Of a stretch of DNA of 64,000 nucleotides, positions 1-6,720 are shown piece after piece. A model generated the notes under the pieces. The model made no database searches. It was given only the letters and a program-made list of their open reading frames with translations, and was not told the DNA's origin. Position 1 is the stretch's first letter. The number at the start of each line of letters is the position of its first letter. Source of the stretch: an uncultured Lachnospiraceae bacterium (GTDB lineage: Bacteria; Bacillota; Clostridia; Lachnospirales; Lachnospiraceae); NCBI GenBank assembly GCA_910579465.1, contig CAJTUB010000001.1, forward strand, positions 526,704 through 590,703, given 5' to 3'. The translations under genes were made by a program, and so were the position numbers.

Positions 1-1
1 G

Positions 2-154
2 CTCCAGGGCAGGACACAGGGTGGCTGGAACAATTCGAATGTAGTGCTTGTGCTGGATGAGACCGAAGCCGCCGAGCATACAATCGAGATCCGCATGGCA
101 GAAGGCCATGAAGACAAGGCATTTACAATACTTGCTCTTGGCTATACGAAATAA
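2..154 (+). CDS. C-terminal fragment of an unrecognised protein (possibly SGNH/GDSL hydrolase)
   Basis: An open frame runs in from the left edge and stops with TAA at 152-154, so only the last 50 codons are visible. The fragment ends in beta-strand-like sequence (HTIEIRMAEG, then FTILALGYTK). This recalls the C-terminal sandwich of some two-domain SGNH/GDSL esterases of Lachnospiraceae, but too little is visible to be sure. A hairpin starts 11 bp after the stop and separates it from the convergent gene. That the frame is coding is likely; the family is a guess. Confidence 0.45.
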   Translation, partial: LQGRTQGGWNNSNVVLVLDETEAAEHTIEIRMAEGHEDKAFTILALGYTK

Positions 155-164
155 GATAAAAGAG

Positions 165-199
165 AAAGGGGCTGTTGCGCTTTGTGCGCCAGCCCCTTT
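165..199 (-). terminator. Intrinsic terminator between convergent genes
   Basis: AAAGGGGCTG at 165-174 pairs with CAGCCCCTTT at 190-199, with a further GCGC pairing inside the loop. On the minus strand the stem is followed by a T-rich run (CTCTTTTATCTTATTT), so it should end transcription of the zinc-ribbon protein gene. It can also block read-through from the left-edge gene. Confidence 0.75.
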
Positions 200-216
200 G
201 ATAAGTGCTAATTGTC

Positions 217-834
217 TTATACCTCTTCGATTTTATGGAGATTCCAGACATGGATGTTAATCGGGATGACCTCAGAGCCGCAGTATTCGCAGAACTTTGC
301 GCCGAGGGAGGTCAGGGCGCCGCCGCAGTGCGGGCAGGTCACGGAAAAGCCGTTTTCCTTTCCGTATTCGACGGCATCCTGGATATACATCATATGTGTA
401 TTGAAGCGGGTCTGGATTTTCTTTGTGCCGGTATGGTACTGTACGCCGGACTGGAACACGATAACGCAGGTCCCGGCGTTTTTTATGTAGGAGAGCACCT
501 CGGTCTTGTGGATACGGACGCCCGCAAAGTTCTTCTCACGCAGATACTTTTTCAGATGTCCTTCGGCAATGCCGCGGAGTTCTACCCAGTTTAACTCAGG
601 AAAGTCCTTCTGGATCTGAGGGACATAAATCGAGGTCATGCCGGAAACCGATTTTGGCGTGTTCGCCTCCTCCTCTTCCCTGCTTTTTATCAGTTCGCCG
701 AGGTTGTCCGTGCCGAACAGGTCCTTCATGGTGCGTTTTGCTTTTCTATAAAAATACCAGATAGTTCCGGCCAGTGCCAGTGCCGCCACCGAAAAAAGAA
801 TTACCGGAATGGAAATGCCTAAAATTGTTCCCAT
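217..834 (-). CDS. Membrane-anchored zinc-ribbon protein, function unknown
   Basis: This 205-residue protein starts with a single hydrophobic segment (about residues 5-28, GISIPVILFSVAALALAG) followed by basic residues, so it is probably an N-in membrane anchor with a cytoplasmic body. A charged linker (about 35-60) leads to an alpha/beta region of about 100 residues (about 70-165). Near the C-terminus are two CxxC knuckles, CPHCG and CEYCG, about 14 residues apart, which form a zinc-ribbon. I do not recognise the middle domain. It is transcribed alone, convergent with the fragment at the left edge and divergent from mntP. The start is the only Met before the membrane segment, with AGGAGGC just upstream. 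Confidence 0.8.
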   Translation of the reverse strand: MGTILGISIPVILFSVAALALAGTIWYFYRKAKRTMKDLFGTDNLGELIKSREEEEANTPKSVSGMTSIYVPQIQKDFPELNWVELRGIAEGHLKKYLREKNFAGVRIHKTEVLSYIKNAGTCVIVFQSGVQYHTGTKKIQTRFNTHMMYIQDAVEYGKENGFSVTCPHCGGALTSLGAKFCEYCGSEVIPINIHVWNLHKIEEV

Positions 835-969
835 AACAGCCTCCTGTCAAGTGAAAGGTAATATCAAAATAAAACTTTCCTAAAGTATAACAGAAAATGC
901 AGGGAAAGTCTATGGGAATCGTAGTTGTATTTACCGGCGCAGTTTGGCATAAAATACTACAATGGAATA

Positions 970-998
970 TTGACACTGTTTTGAAAATCGTGTAGACT
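970..998 (+). promoter_or_regulatory. Sigma-A promoter of mntP
   Basis: TTGACA at 970-975, a 17-bp spacer and TAGACT at 993-998. The Shine-Dalgarno GGAGG follows at 1012-1016 in front of the ATG at 1025. I saw no yybP-ykoY manganese riboswitch: the leader is only about 20 nt. Confidence 0.75.
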
Positions 999-1024
999 AG
1001 ATTTTATGTTGTGGAGGTTTTGGT

Positions 1025-1582
1025 ATGGGTATTTTAGATTTGTTTCTGATTGCGGTAGGCCTGTCCATGGACGCATTTGCTGTGGCGGTCTGTAAGGGGC
1101 TTTCAGTGAAGAAGGCGACTCTGAAGCAGGGGATTATCGCAGGTTTATATTTTGGCGGGTTTCAGGCAGGAATGCCCCTGCTCGGGTATCTGTTAGGCAG
1201 TAATTTTGCAAAGTACATAGAAGAGTTCGACCACTGGATTGCGTTTGTCCTGCTCGGGATTATCGGCATTAATATGATACGGGAGTCGAGAGAGAAGGAC
1301 GAGGAGCTGAATGCCTCCTTTGCCCCGAAGGCAATGCTTCCGATGGCGGTGGCGACCAGCATCGACGCTTTGGCAGTCGGCGTTTCGTTTGCGTTTATGA
1401 AGGTGCAGATTGGCTGGGCGGTTTCGTTTATCGGACTGATTACCTTTACGCTGTCTGTCATCGGCGTGAAAGTAGGAAATCATTTCGGGGCAAAATATAA
1501 GTCTAAGGCGGAGCTTCTGGGCGGAGTCGTGCTGATTGTACTAGGGATAAAGATATTAGCAGAGCATCTGCTCGGGCTGTAG
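1025..1582 (+). CDS. mntP: Manganese efflux pump MntP
   Basis: This 185-residue polytopic membrane protein is of normal length for the MntP (formerly DUF204) family, which exports Mn2+ from the cytoplasm. It shows the internal duplication of the family. The first half carries LSMDAFAVAVCKG (about residues 14-26) and the second carries ATSIDALAVGVSFA (about 108-121), each with the conserved membrane aspartate thought to handle the metal. Six hydrophobic segments can be counted. It has its own promoter and a good Shine-Dalgarno sequence. The DUF1846 gene follows after 47 bp and may be cotranscribed. A Mn-catalase is encoded 4.4 kb downstream, but nothing in the sequence links the two in regulation. 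Confidence 0.93.
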   Translation: MGILDLFLIAVGLSMDAFAVAVCKGLSVKKATLKQGIIAGLYFGGFQAGMPLLGYLLGSNFAKYIEEFDHWIAFVLLGIIGINMIRESREKDEELNASFAPKAMLPMAVATSIDALAVGVSFAFMKVQIGWAVSFIGLITFTLSVIGVKVGNHFGAKYKSKAELLGGVVLIVLGIKILAEHLLGL

Positions 1583-1629
1583 AATAGTCCGGTGGAGAGA
1601 AAGAGACGGAAAAGGAGAAAAAGTAACGT

Positions 1630-3099
1630 ATGAAAATCGGATTTGATAATGAGAAGTATCTGAAAATGCAGTCAGAGTACATTATGGAGCGCATTGGAAA
1701 GTTCGGGGACAAGCTGTATCTGGAGTTCGGAGGGAAGCTGTTTGACGATTATCACGCGTCAAGAGTGCTGCCTGGCTTTTTACCGGATAGTAAGTTAAAG
1801 ATGCTGTTAAAGCTTGCGGACAAGGCGGAGGTCATTCTTGTTATCGGTGCGGATTCGATTGAGCAGAATAAAAAGCGTGAAGATTTGGGCATCACTTATG
1901 ATGAGGACGTGGTGCGTCTCGTAGAGGAGTATAAATACTGTGGTCTTTTTGTCAGCAGCGTCGTTGTGACAAAGTATGCCGGACAGGCGGCAGCCGATAT
2001 GTTTAAAGAAAAGCTGGAAAAGAAGAATATCAAAGTATACCGCCACTATGTTATCGAGGGGTATCCGACGAATGTGGCACAGATTGTAAGTGACGACGGC
2101 TTCGGGAAAAACGACTATATTGAGACCAGCCGTCCGCTTGTGGTCGTAACCGCGCCGGGACCGGGCAGCGGTAAGATGGCAACCTGTCTCTCGCAGCTGT
2201 ATCACGAAAACAAGCGCGGCGTCAAGGCAGGCTATGCGAAGTTCGAGACCTTCCCAATCTGGAACCTGCCGCTCAAGCATCCGGTGAATCTGGCATACGA
2301 GGCCGCAACTGCAGATTTGAATGATGTCAATATGATTGACCCGTTCCATCTGGAGGCATACGGGATGACTACGGTAAACTATAACCGCGATATTGAGATT
2401 TTCCCGGTACTGAATGCCGTATTTGAGGAAATCTACGGCAGCAACCCGTACAAGTCTCCGACAGATATGGGCGTAAATATGGCGGGGAACTGTATTCTGG
2501 ACGACGAGGTCTGCTGTCAGGCGTCGAAGATGGAGATTATCCGCCGGTATTACAAGACGTTAAATAAGCTGGCAAAGGGAGACGATACGGAGAACGAGGT
2601 CTATAAAATCGAGCTTCTGATGAAGCAGGCAAGGATTACGACCGACGACCGTGCCGTGACGGTGGCGGCAAAGCGGCGTGCGGAGCAGTTGGGCGTACCG
2701 TCTGCGGCAATTGAGCTTGCCGATGGGACCGTGATTACCTCAAAGACGACCGATTTGCTCGGCGCGTCGGCGGCGTTGCTTTTGAATGCGTTAAAGTATC
2801 TTGCCGGGGTAGAGCACGATACCCACCTGATTTCGCCGAGTGCAATCGAGCCGATTCAGGCGCTGAAGGTAGGCTACCTTGGCAGCAGGAACCCGCGCCT
2901 GCATACGGACGAGGTGCTGATTGCGCTGGCAATCTCCGCGGTAGACGACGAGAACGCAAAGCGCGCCATGCGGGAGCTTCCGAGGCTGCGCGGCTGTCAG
3001 GTGCATACGTCGGTCATGCTCTCCGAGGTGGACTTAGGTGTTTTCAAAAAGCTCGGGGTGGACTTAACGTGCGAGCCGGTGATAAAGAAGAGCAGGTAG
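1630..3099 (+). CDS. DUF1846 domain-containing protein
   Basis: This 489-residue protein matches the DUF1846 family along its full length, a family common in Firmicutes and of unestablished role. Typical stretches are the start (MKIGFDNEKYLKMQSEYI) and a glycine-rich turn TAPGPGSGKM near residue 176. That turn resembles a nucleotide-binding loop but is not a strict Walker A. Others are DMGVNMAGNCI near residue 279 and HTDEVLIALAISA near 428. No signal peptide or membrane segment is visible, so it should be cytoplasmic. GGAGAAAAAGTAACGT precedes the ATG. It lies 47 bp after mntP on the same strand. A biochemical function cannot be stated. Confidence 0.9.
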   Translation: MKIGFDNEKYLKMQSEYIMERIGKFGDKLYLEFGGKLFDDYHASRVLPGFLPDSKLKMLLKLADKAEVILVIGADSIEQNKKREDLGITYDEDVVRLVEEYKYCGLFVSSVVVTKYAGQAAADMFKEKLEKKNIKVYRHYVIEGYPTNVAQIVSDDGFGKNDYIETSRPLVVVTAPGPGSGKMATCLSQLYHENKRGVKAGYAKFETFPIWNLPLKHPVNLAYEAATADLNDVNMIDPFHLEAYGMTTVNYNRDIEIFPVLNAVFEEIYGSNPYKSPTDMGVNMAGNCILDDEVCCQASKMEIIRRYYKTLNKLAKGDDTENEVYKIELLMKQARITTDDRAVTVAAKRRAEQLGVPSAAIELADGTVITSKTTDLLGASAALLLNALKYLAGVEHDTHLISPSAIEPIQALKVGYLGSRNPRLHTDEVLIALAISAVDDENAKRAMRELPRLRGCQVHTSVMLSEVDLGVFKKLGVDLTCEPVIKKSR

Positions 3100-3108
3100 G
3101 GGAGAGGT

Positions 3109-3903
3109 TCAGGAAAAACGGGAAAGTTCTTTTTTCAGTGCCGTGGCAAGTTCGTTTGCCGCGGCATAGTTTTTGGAGCAAAGCAGGGCGTTGATGGCGG
3201 CGAGCTGGCTGTTAAAGTCATGGCGGAGCTTTGCAAGTTCTTTGCTGCGGGCTTCCAGGGCTTCGTACTGCAGCCGTTCCAGCTCATAGCGTTCACAAAG
3301 GGCCTGATAGGCCTTTTCTTTTTGGCTTTTTTGCCGGGAGTGCAGGGTCAGGTAATATAAAAGGATATTAACAAGAATGACAAAGATAATATAAATATTT
3401 ATTGAGAGATAGCTGATTTTATTGTTCTCTGACAGATAGTAGATAAAAAAGAGGGAAAGGAAGGGAAAAAACAGGGATATAAAAACAGGAGTATAGGAGA
3501 AAAGCTTAGATATTCTGTGTTTGGTTATTGACTTCCAAAGAAAAATAATTAATAAATAGAGAACGGTTCCGAAATTGGCAATGGTGGCAGAGGATATGAA
3601 AAATTCATAGGAGGAAGGAACGGTCAGCATGGAGACTGGAAATTTTAAAATATATTTGATTAAAAAAAAGAGAGCAGATTCTTTTAAAAAGCCGCTGCAA
3701 ATAAGGAGGATACATAAGAAGATTTTTTGGGACAGGCGGTCGCGGAACGCAAAGAACGCATAGAGATACAGGACAAGCTGTGTCAGGAGCGCGAAGGGTG
3801 GGGAGCGGTGCAGATGGTCCAGAACCTGGAGGGGCTTGGGTTTACGGTGGTTCTGTTCGGGCAGGGTTTTAAGGATATTTGATGGTGCGGTGGCGGCGAT
3901 CAT
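3109..3903 (-). pseudogene. Truncated AgrC-like sensor kinase lacking the ATPase domain
   Basis: The open frame has five to six hydrophobic segments (about residues 38-185), then a charged coiled region and the phospho-acceptor box LRHDFNSQLAAINALL (about 227-242). This is typical of AgrC/GHKL quorum-sensing kinases, which normally continue for about 150 residues with a HATPase domain. Here the protein ends about 22 residues after the H-box region, with nothing kinase-like downstream. No Shine-Dalgarno precedes the first ATG, and the first 36 residues are hydrophilic and unlike the family. Both ends therefore look damaged. It could still make a membrane protein that pairs with an intact kinase. 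No response regulator or peptide gene is adjacent. Confidence 0.55.
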
Positions 3904-3985
3904 AGGGCTTGACCGGGCGGTGCGGACTGGCGGGAGTACAGGGAGCGTGTATGATGAGAGGGGGATTTTAGTTTTTTAGGGTTTG

Positions 3986-3994
3986 TGTTATACT
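3986..3994 (+). promoter_or_regulatory. Extended -10 promoter of the AbiJ-like gene
   Basis: TGTTATACT at 3986-3994 is an extended -10 element. The -35 region 17 bp upstream (TTTTAG, 3966-3971) is poor. AGGAGG at 4007-4012 lies 8 nt before the ATG at 4021. Confidence 0.5.
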
Positions 3995-4020
3995 TGAGAA
4001 AAGTGTAGGAGGTAATTCTT

Positions 4021-5406
4021 ATGAATAATAGCGAGATTGTCAGAAATGCTTTAGTTGAACATTTGAAGGCTTATAGTGCTTTGGATTTGCGTTCTATTTG
4101 TGAGCGGTTGCAGATTCCATGTAATAGTGATTTGGAACCAATGCACAGTAAAGCCATATATTTAAAAAGTGGAATTAACAAAATGAAAGACAAAGAAATT
4201 ATAGAATTAGTGAAAGCGATAGTTTCGGATAATGACTGCCCAGAATTGATTGAGAAGATTGATAGGTATCTGGAAGAGGAATTATTTGAGATTACAACTA
4301 TAACGAGAAGGAAAATATTAAATTGGCTTTCTGAACAGATAGATTTGGAAGGAGAACTTCGCATAGATAAATTTTTAAATAGAGTATGGAACTTGGAAAA
4401 TATGCCGTCTGTTTATGGAGAAATAAATAGAGAAGAGGATATTTTGAGGCATATGGTACGAAATGATGATTTGACATATAAAGAACTGCTAGAGGATGTT
4501 TTGAAGGTGATATATGTCAGTGACAATACATTTAAAAGATTTATGGAGGAATTGGTTTACTTTGATGTGCATAATACAGAACGGCAAAAAGTATATGTAA
4601 AAGTTTTAAACTCCTATTTGAAGGATGATGGGTATTCTTTATATTGTTCAAATTATGTTTCTGGAAATCCAGTATTCACTTTACGGAAAAATGTTAGAGG
4701 TGTTGGGAATGAAGTAAAAAATATTATTTTTGCTAGTATAGGTGGAAAACCAGATATTGTATTAGAGGATTCTTTGAGTAATACAATTAAAGTGGTTGAG
4801 AACGGGGGAGACAGCCTTGTTTATAATCAGCCAATTTCTGTAGACGGACTTAAATGGAATGAGTTAGTAACTTGGTGGGGTAATACTGATGAGTATACAG
4901 AAAAGGATGCAGATAGGTTTTTTGGGCGGTTGATAAAATCAATGGATTCAAGCCCGGAAAAGAATTTTATGTGGGTATATTATCAGTGTTTTGTTAAAGA
5001 TAGGAATAAGCCGGGATTACCAGCATTGATACCGCAGGTATATTGTCATTATGACCCAAAATCCGCTAAAATGAGGAATGGTGCAGTTTATGTCCATCAA
5101 AGAATGGATTTCTTGATGCTTTTTTCAGATAGGGAGAGAGTAGTAATTGAGATTGATGGAGTGCAGCATTATTCAGAAGAACAGGAATCGGATATCTTAA
5201 TAAATGGCTCTGCAAACAATATTAAAAAACATATAGCATCCCCAAAAAAATATGCCGAAATGGTGGAAGATGATCGTAAATTGAAACTCTATGGTTATAA
5301 TGTGTTTAGGTTTGGTGGATATGAGTTTATGAAGGAACAGTTGCCTAAAAAGAAAATAATTGACTTTTTTGAAAAATTATTTAAACTATATGGTGTGCAG
5401 GTATAA
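4021..5406 (+). CDS. AbiJ_NTD3-like protein with C-terminal PD-(D/E)XK nuclease motif (probable phage defence)
   Basis: This 461-residue protein is encoded in DNA clearly more AT-rich than its neighbours. Residues about 91-220 follow the pattern I recall for AbiJ_NTD3: ITRRKIL, then L-x-G-x-L before FLNRVWNLENMPS, an H-x-x-x-NDD stretch, and LNSYLKDDGYSL before SGNPVF. Residues about 228-330 match a second conserved block that often follows it (KNIIFAS, GGKPDIVL, VYNQPISVDGLKW). Residues about 340-440 look like a restriction-type nuclease core, with D363, then E377-I-D379-G and QHY, and a final RKLKLYGYNVFRFGGYEF. Abi-family proteins typically abort phage infection, so a defence role is inferred. 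It is a single gene with its own promoter and terminator, beside phage debris. Confidence 0.75.
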   Translation: MNNSEIVRNALVEHLKAYSALDLRSICERLQIPCNSDLEPMHSKAIYLKSGINKMKDKEIIELVKAIVSDNDCPELIEKIDRYLEEELFEITTITRRKILNWLSEQIDLEGELRIDKFLNRVWNLENMPSVYGEINREEDILRHMVRNDDLTYKELLEDVLKVIYVSDNTFKRFMEELVYFDVHNTERQKVYVKVLNSYLKDDGYSLYCSNYVSGNPVFTLRKNVRGVGNEVKNIIFASIGGKPDIVLEDSLSNTIKVVENGGDSLVYNQPISVDGLKWNELVTWWGNTDEYTEKDADRFFGRLIKSMDSSPEKNFMWVYYQCFVKDRNKPGLPALIPQVYCHYDPKSAKMRNGAVYVHQRMDFLMLFSDRERVVIEIDGVQHYSEEQESDILINGSANNIKKHIASPKKYAEMVEDDRKLKLYGYNVFRFGGYEFMKEQLPKKKIIDFFEKLFKLYGVQV

Positions 5407-5419
5407 GTAATATTTAAGG

Positions 5420-5446
5420 GCATCTCTTCGGAGGTGCTTTTCTTTT
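5420..5446 (+). terminator. Intrinsic terminator of the AbiJ-like gene
   Basis: GCATCTC (5420-5426), a TTCG tetraloop and GAGGTGC (5431-5437) form the stem, followed directly by TTTTCTTTT. Confidence 0.85.
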
Positions 5447-5606
5447 GTGGATTTTAGGTGTGTATGGGGTTAGCGTCGATTTTGGGTATCAGGGATGACG
5501 TATAACAAGTTTCGCAAATTAATTTCATAGAAATAGACATGGTCTATAGCCGTTTGGTAGAATAAAGTCATCACAAAAAAATTCGTCAAAAGGAGACCGA
5601 AAGACC

Positions 5607-5894
5607 ATGTCTGATATGAAGCTCTCCACGGCGCTTTCAAAGGTGAATAAGGAGATCTGGGACACGCAGGGGCAGTTGAAGGATGTGAACAAGCTGTTGA
5701 AGCTGGTCCCCGGCAATGCGGAGTTGATGGCGCAGAAACAGAGGCTTCTGGCCTAGGCTGTGGGGGTGACCAGGGAGAAGCTGGATGCGTTGGGGCTAGC
5801 GGGGCAGCAGGCGAATGAGGCTCTGGCGAAGGGAGAGATTTCCCGGAGCCAGTATGACACTCTGAAGAGGGAGCAGGCAGTATACCATAATTAA
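5607..5894 (+). pseudogene. Remnant of a phage tail tape-measure protein, with in-frame amber codon
   Basis: From the ATG at 5607 the frame reads MSDMKLSTALSKVNKEIWD and continues with QLKDVNKLLKLVPGNAEL. This is the usual N-terminal coil of tape-measure proteins from clostridial siphophages, which normally run to hundreds of residues or more. Codon 50 (5754-5756) is TAG where CAG would be expected, and the same frame then continues clearly as phage sequence (EALAKGEISRSQYDTLKREQ) to TAA at 5892-5894. The gene is thus both interrupted and cut short. AAGGAGA at 5590-5596 precedes the start. An 11-bp inverted repeat (5535-5545 and 5602-5612, AGACATGGTCT/AGACCATGTCT) spans the leader, of unknown meaning. 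Confidence 0.7.
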
Positions 5895-5927
5895 ATTAAT
5901 ATCTGAATAAACCATATAAATATTGCA

Positions 5928-5958
5928 CCGGAGCCGCCGCGTTTTGCAGCCGCTCCGG
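5928..5958 (-). terminator. Probable terminator of the Mn-catalase gene
   Basis: CCGGAGC (5928-5934) pairs with GCTCCGG (5952-5958), with extra G-C pairs inside. On the minus strand it lies just after the Mn-catalase stop and is followed by TGCAATATTTATAT, which is only moderately T-rich. Confidence 0.5.
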
Positions 5959-5973
5959 GTTAATGTGCGTTCC

Positions 5974-6657
5974 CTATTTATTCTTCCCCGACAGGAATGA
6001 TGGCGGATTGCCATTTATCGTTGTAAATCTGCTATCCGAAGGGGACGGCTCCGACATATTGAAATACATTCTGGCTGCCTTGGTGGTGCCGAAGTCGCGG
6101 TTCGAGCCGGTGTCCTGGACCTTGTTAAAGGCTTCCCGGAACATGGCGTTGTGCGCTTCCTCGCGGTTTAAGAGAAAGTCGATGGTTTCGCGTACTTTTT
6201 TGTCGTGAATCTGCCGGTAGAGATATTCGTAGACGACTTTTGCACGCTGCTCCGAGGCGATGTTGGACAAAAGGTCGGCGCACAAATCGCCAGTGACTGA
6301 CACATAGTCCCCGGTCCAGGAGTAGCCGGATGCGTTGATGAGGCCGGGATTTAAGCCGAGCAGGACATGGGTCTGGATTTCGCCTGCCGGGACGCTTACG
6401 GCGTCCACATCGTGACCGTTTAAGAGGTTGATGGTCTGTGCGACCATTTCCATATGGCTCAGCTCCTCTGCGGCGATATCTAAGAACAAGTCTTTGATTT
6501 CCGGGTCCTTGATGCGGAAGCTCTGCGACATATACTGCATGGCTGCCTTTAATTCGCCGTTCGCACCGCCAAGCTGTTCCTGCAAAAGAGCGGCATACTG
6601 CGGATTTGCCTTTTCGACTCCGATGGGATGAAATAATATTTTTTCGTGTTTAAACAT
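5974..6657 (-). CDS. Manganese catalase family protein
   Basis: This 227-residue ferritin-like four-helix protein belongs to the dimanganese catalase family, which breaks down H2O2 without haem. The metal ligands are recognisable in GANGELKAAMQYM (about residue 34), AAEELSHMEM (about 66-69), ASEQRAKVVYEYL (about 139) and REEAHNAMF (about 168). It is of usual length for the short forms, which include the spore-coat relatives CotJC. Whether this one sits in the spore or in vegetative cytoplasm cannot be told. GGAGG lies 6 nt before the ATG but is locked in a hairpin (see 6661-6699). It lies 63 bp after argH on the same strand. Confidence 0.9.
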   Translation of the reverse strand: MFKHEKILFHPIGVEKANPQYAALLQEQLGGANGELKAAMQYMSQSFRIKDPEIKDLFLDIAAEELSHMEMVAQTINLLNGHDVDAVSVPAGEIQTHVLLGLNPGLINASGYSWTGDYVSVTGDLCADLLSNIASEQRAKVVYEYLYRQIHDKKVRETIDFLLNREEAHNAMFREAFNKVQDTGSNRDFGTTKAARMYFNMSEPSPSDSRFTTINGNPPSFLSGKNK

Positions 6658-6660
6658 AAG

Positions 6661-6699
6661 CTGCCTCCGTTTTTTGAGAATAGTATCTCACGGAGGCAG
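6661..6699 (-). promoter_or_regulatory. Hairpin that covers the ribosome-binding site of the Mn-catalase gene
   Basis: In the argH-catalase gap CTGCCTCCGT (6661-6670) and ACGGAGGCAG (6690-6699) form a perfect 10-bp stem, with an inner GAGA/TCTC pairing. On the minus-strand transcript the 3' arm holds the Shine-Dalgarno GGAGG (6664-6668), 6 nt before the start codon at 6657. No T-run follows on either strand, so it does not look like a simple terminator. It should lower translation when folded; the signal that would open it is unknown. Confidence 0.6.
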
Positions 6700-6720
6700 T
6701 CAGATTATTACAGGGAAAAA

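Noticed and set aside
835..1024. Possible manganese riboswitch before mntP
   Set aside because: The leader after the promoter is only about 20 nt and has no yybP-ykoY elements.
1503..1712. Minus-strand frame across the mntP-DUF1846 gap
   Set aside because: Antisense to both genes, with no start signal.
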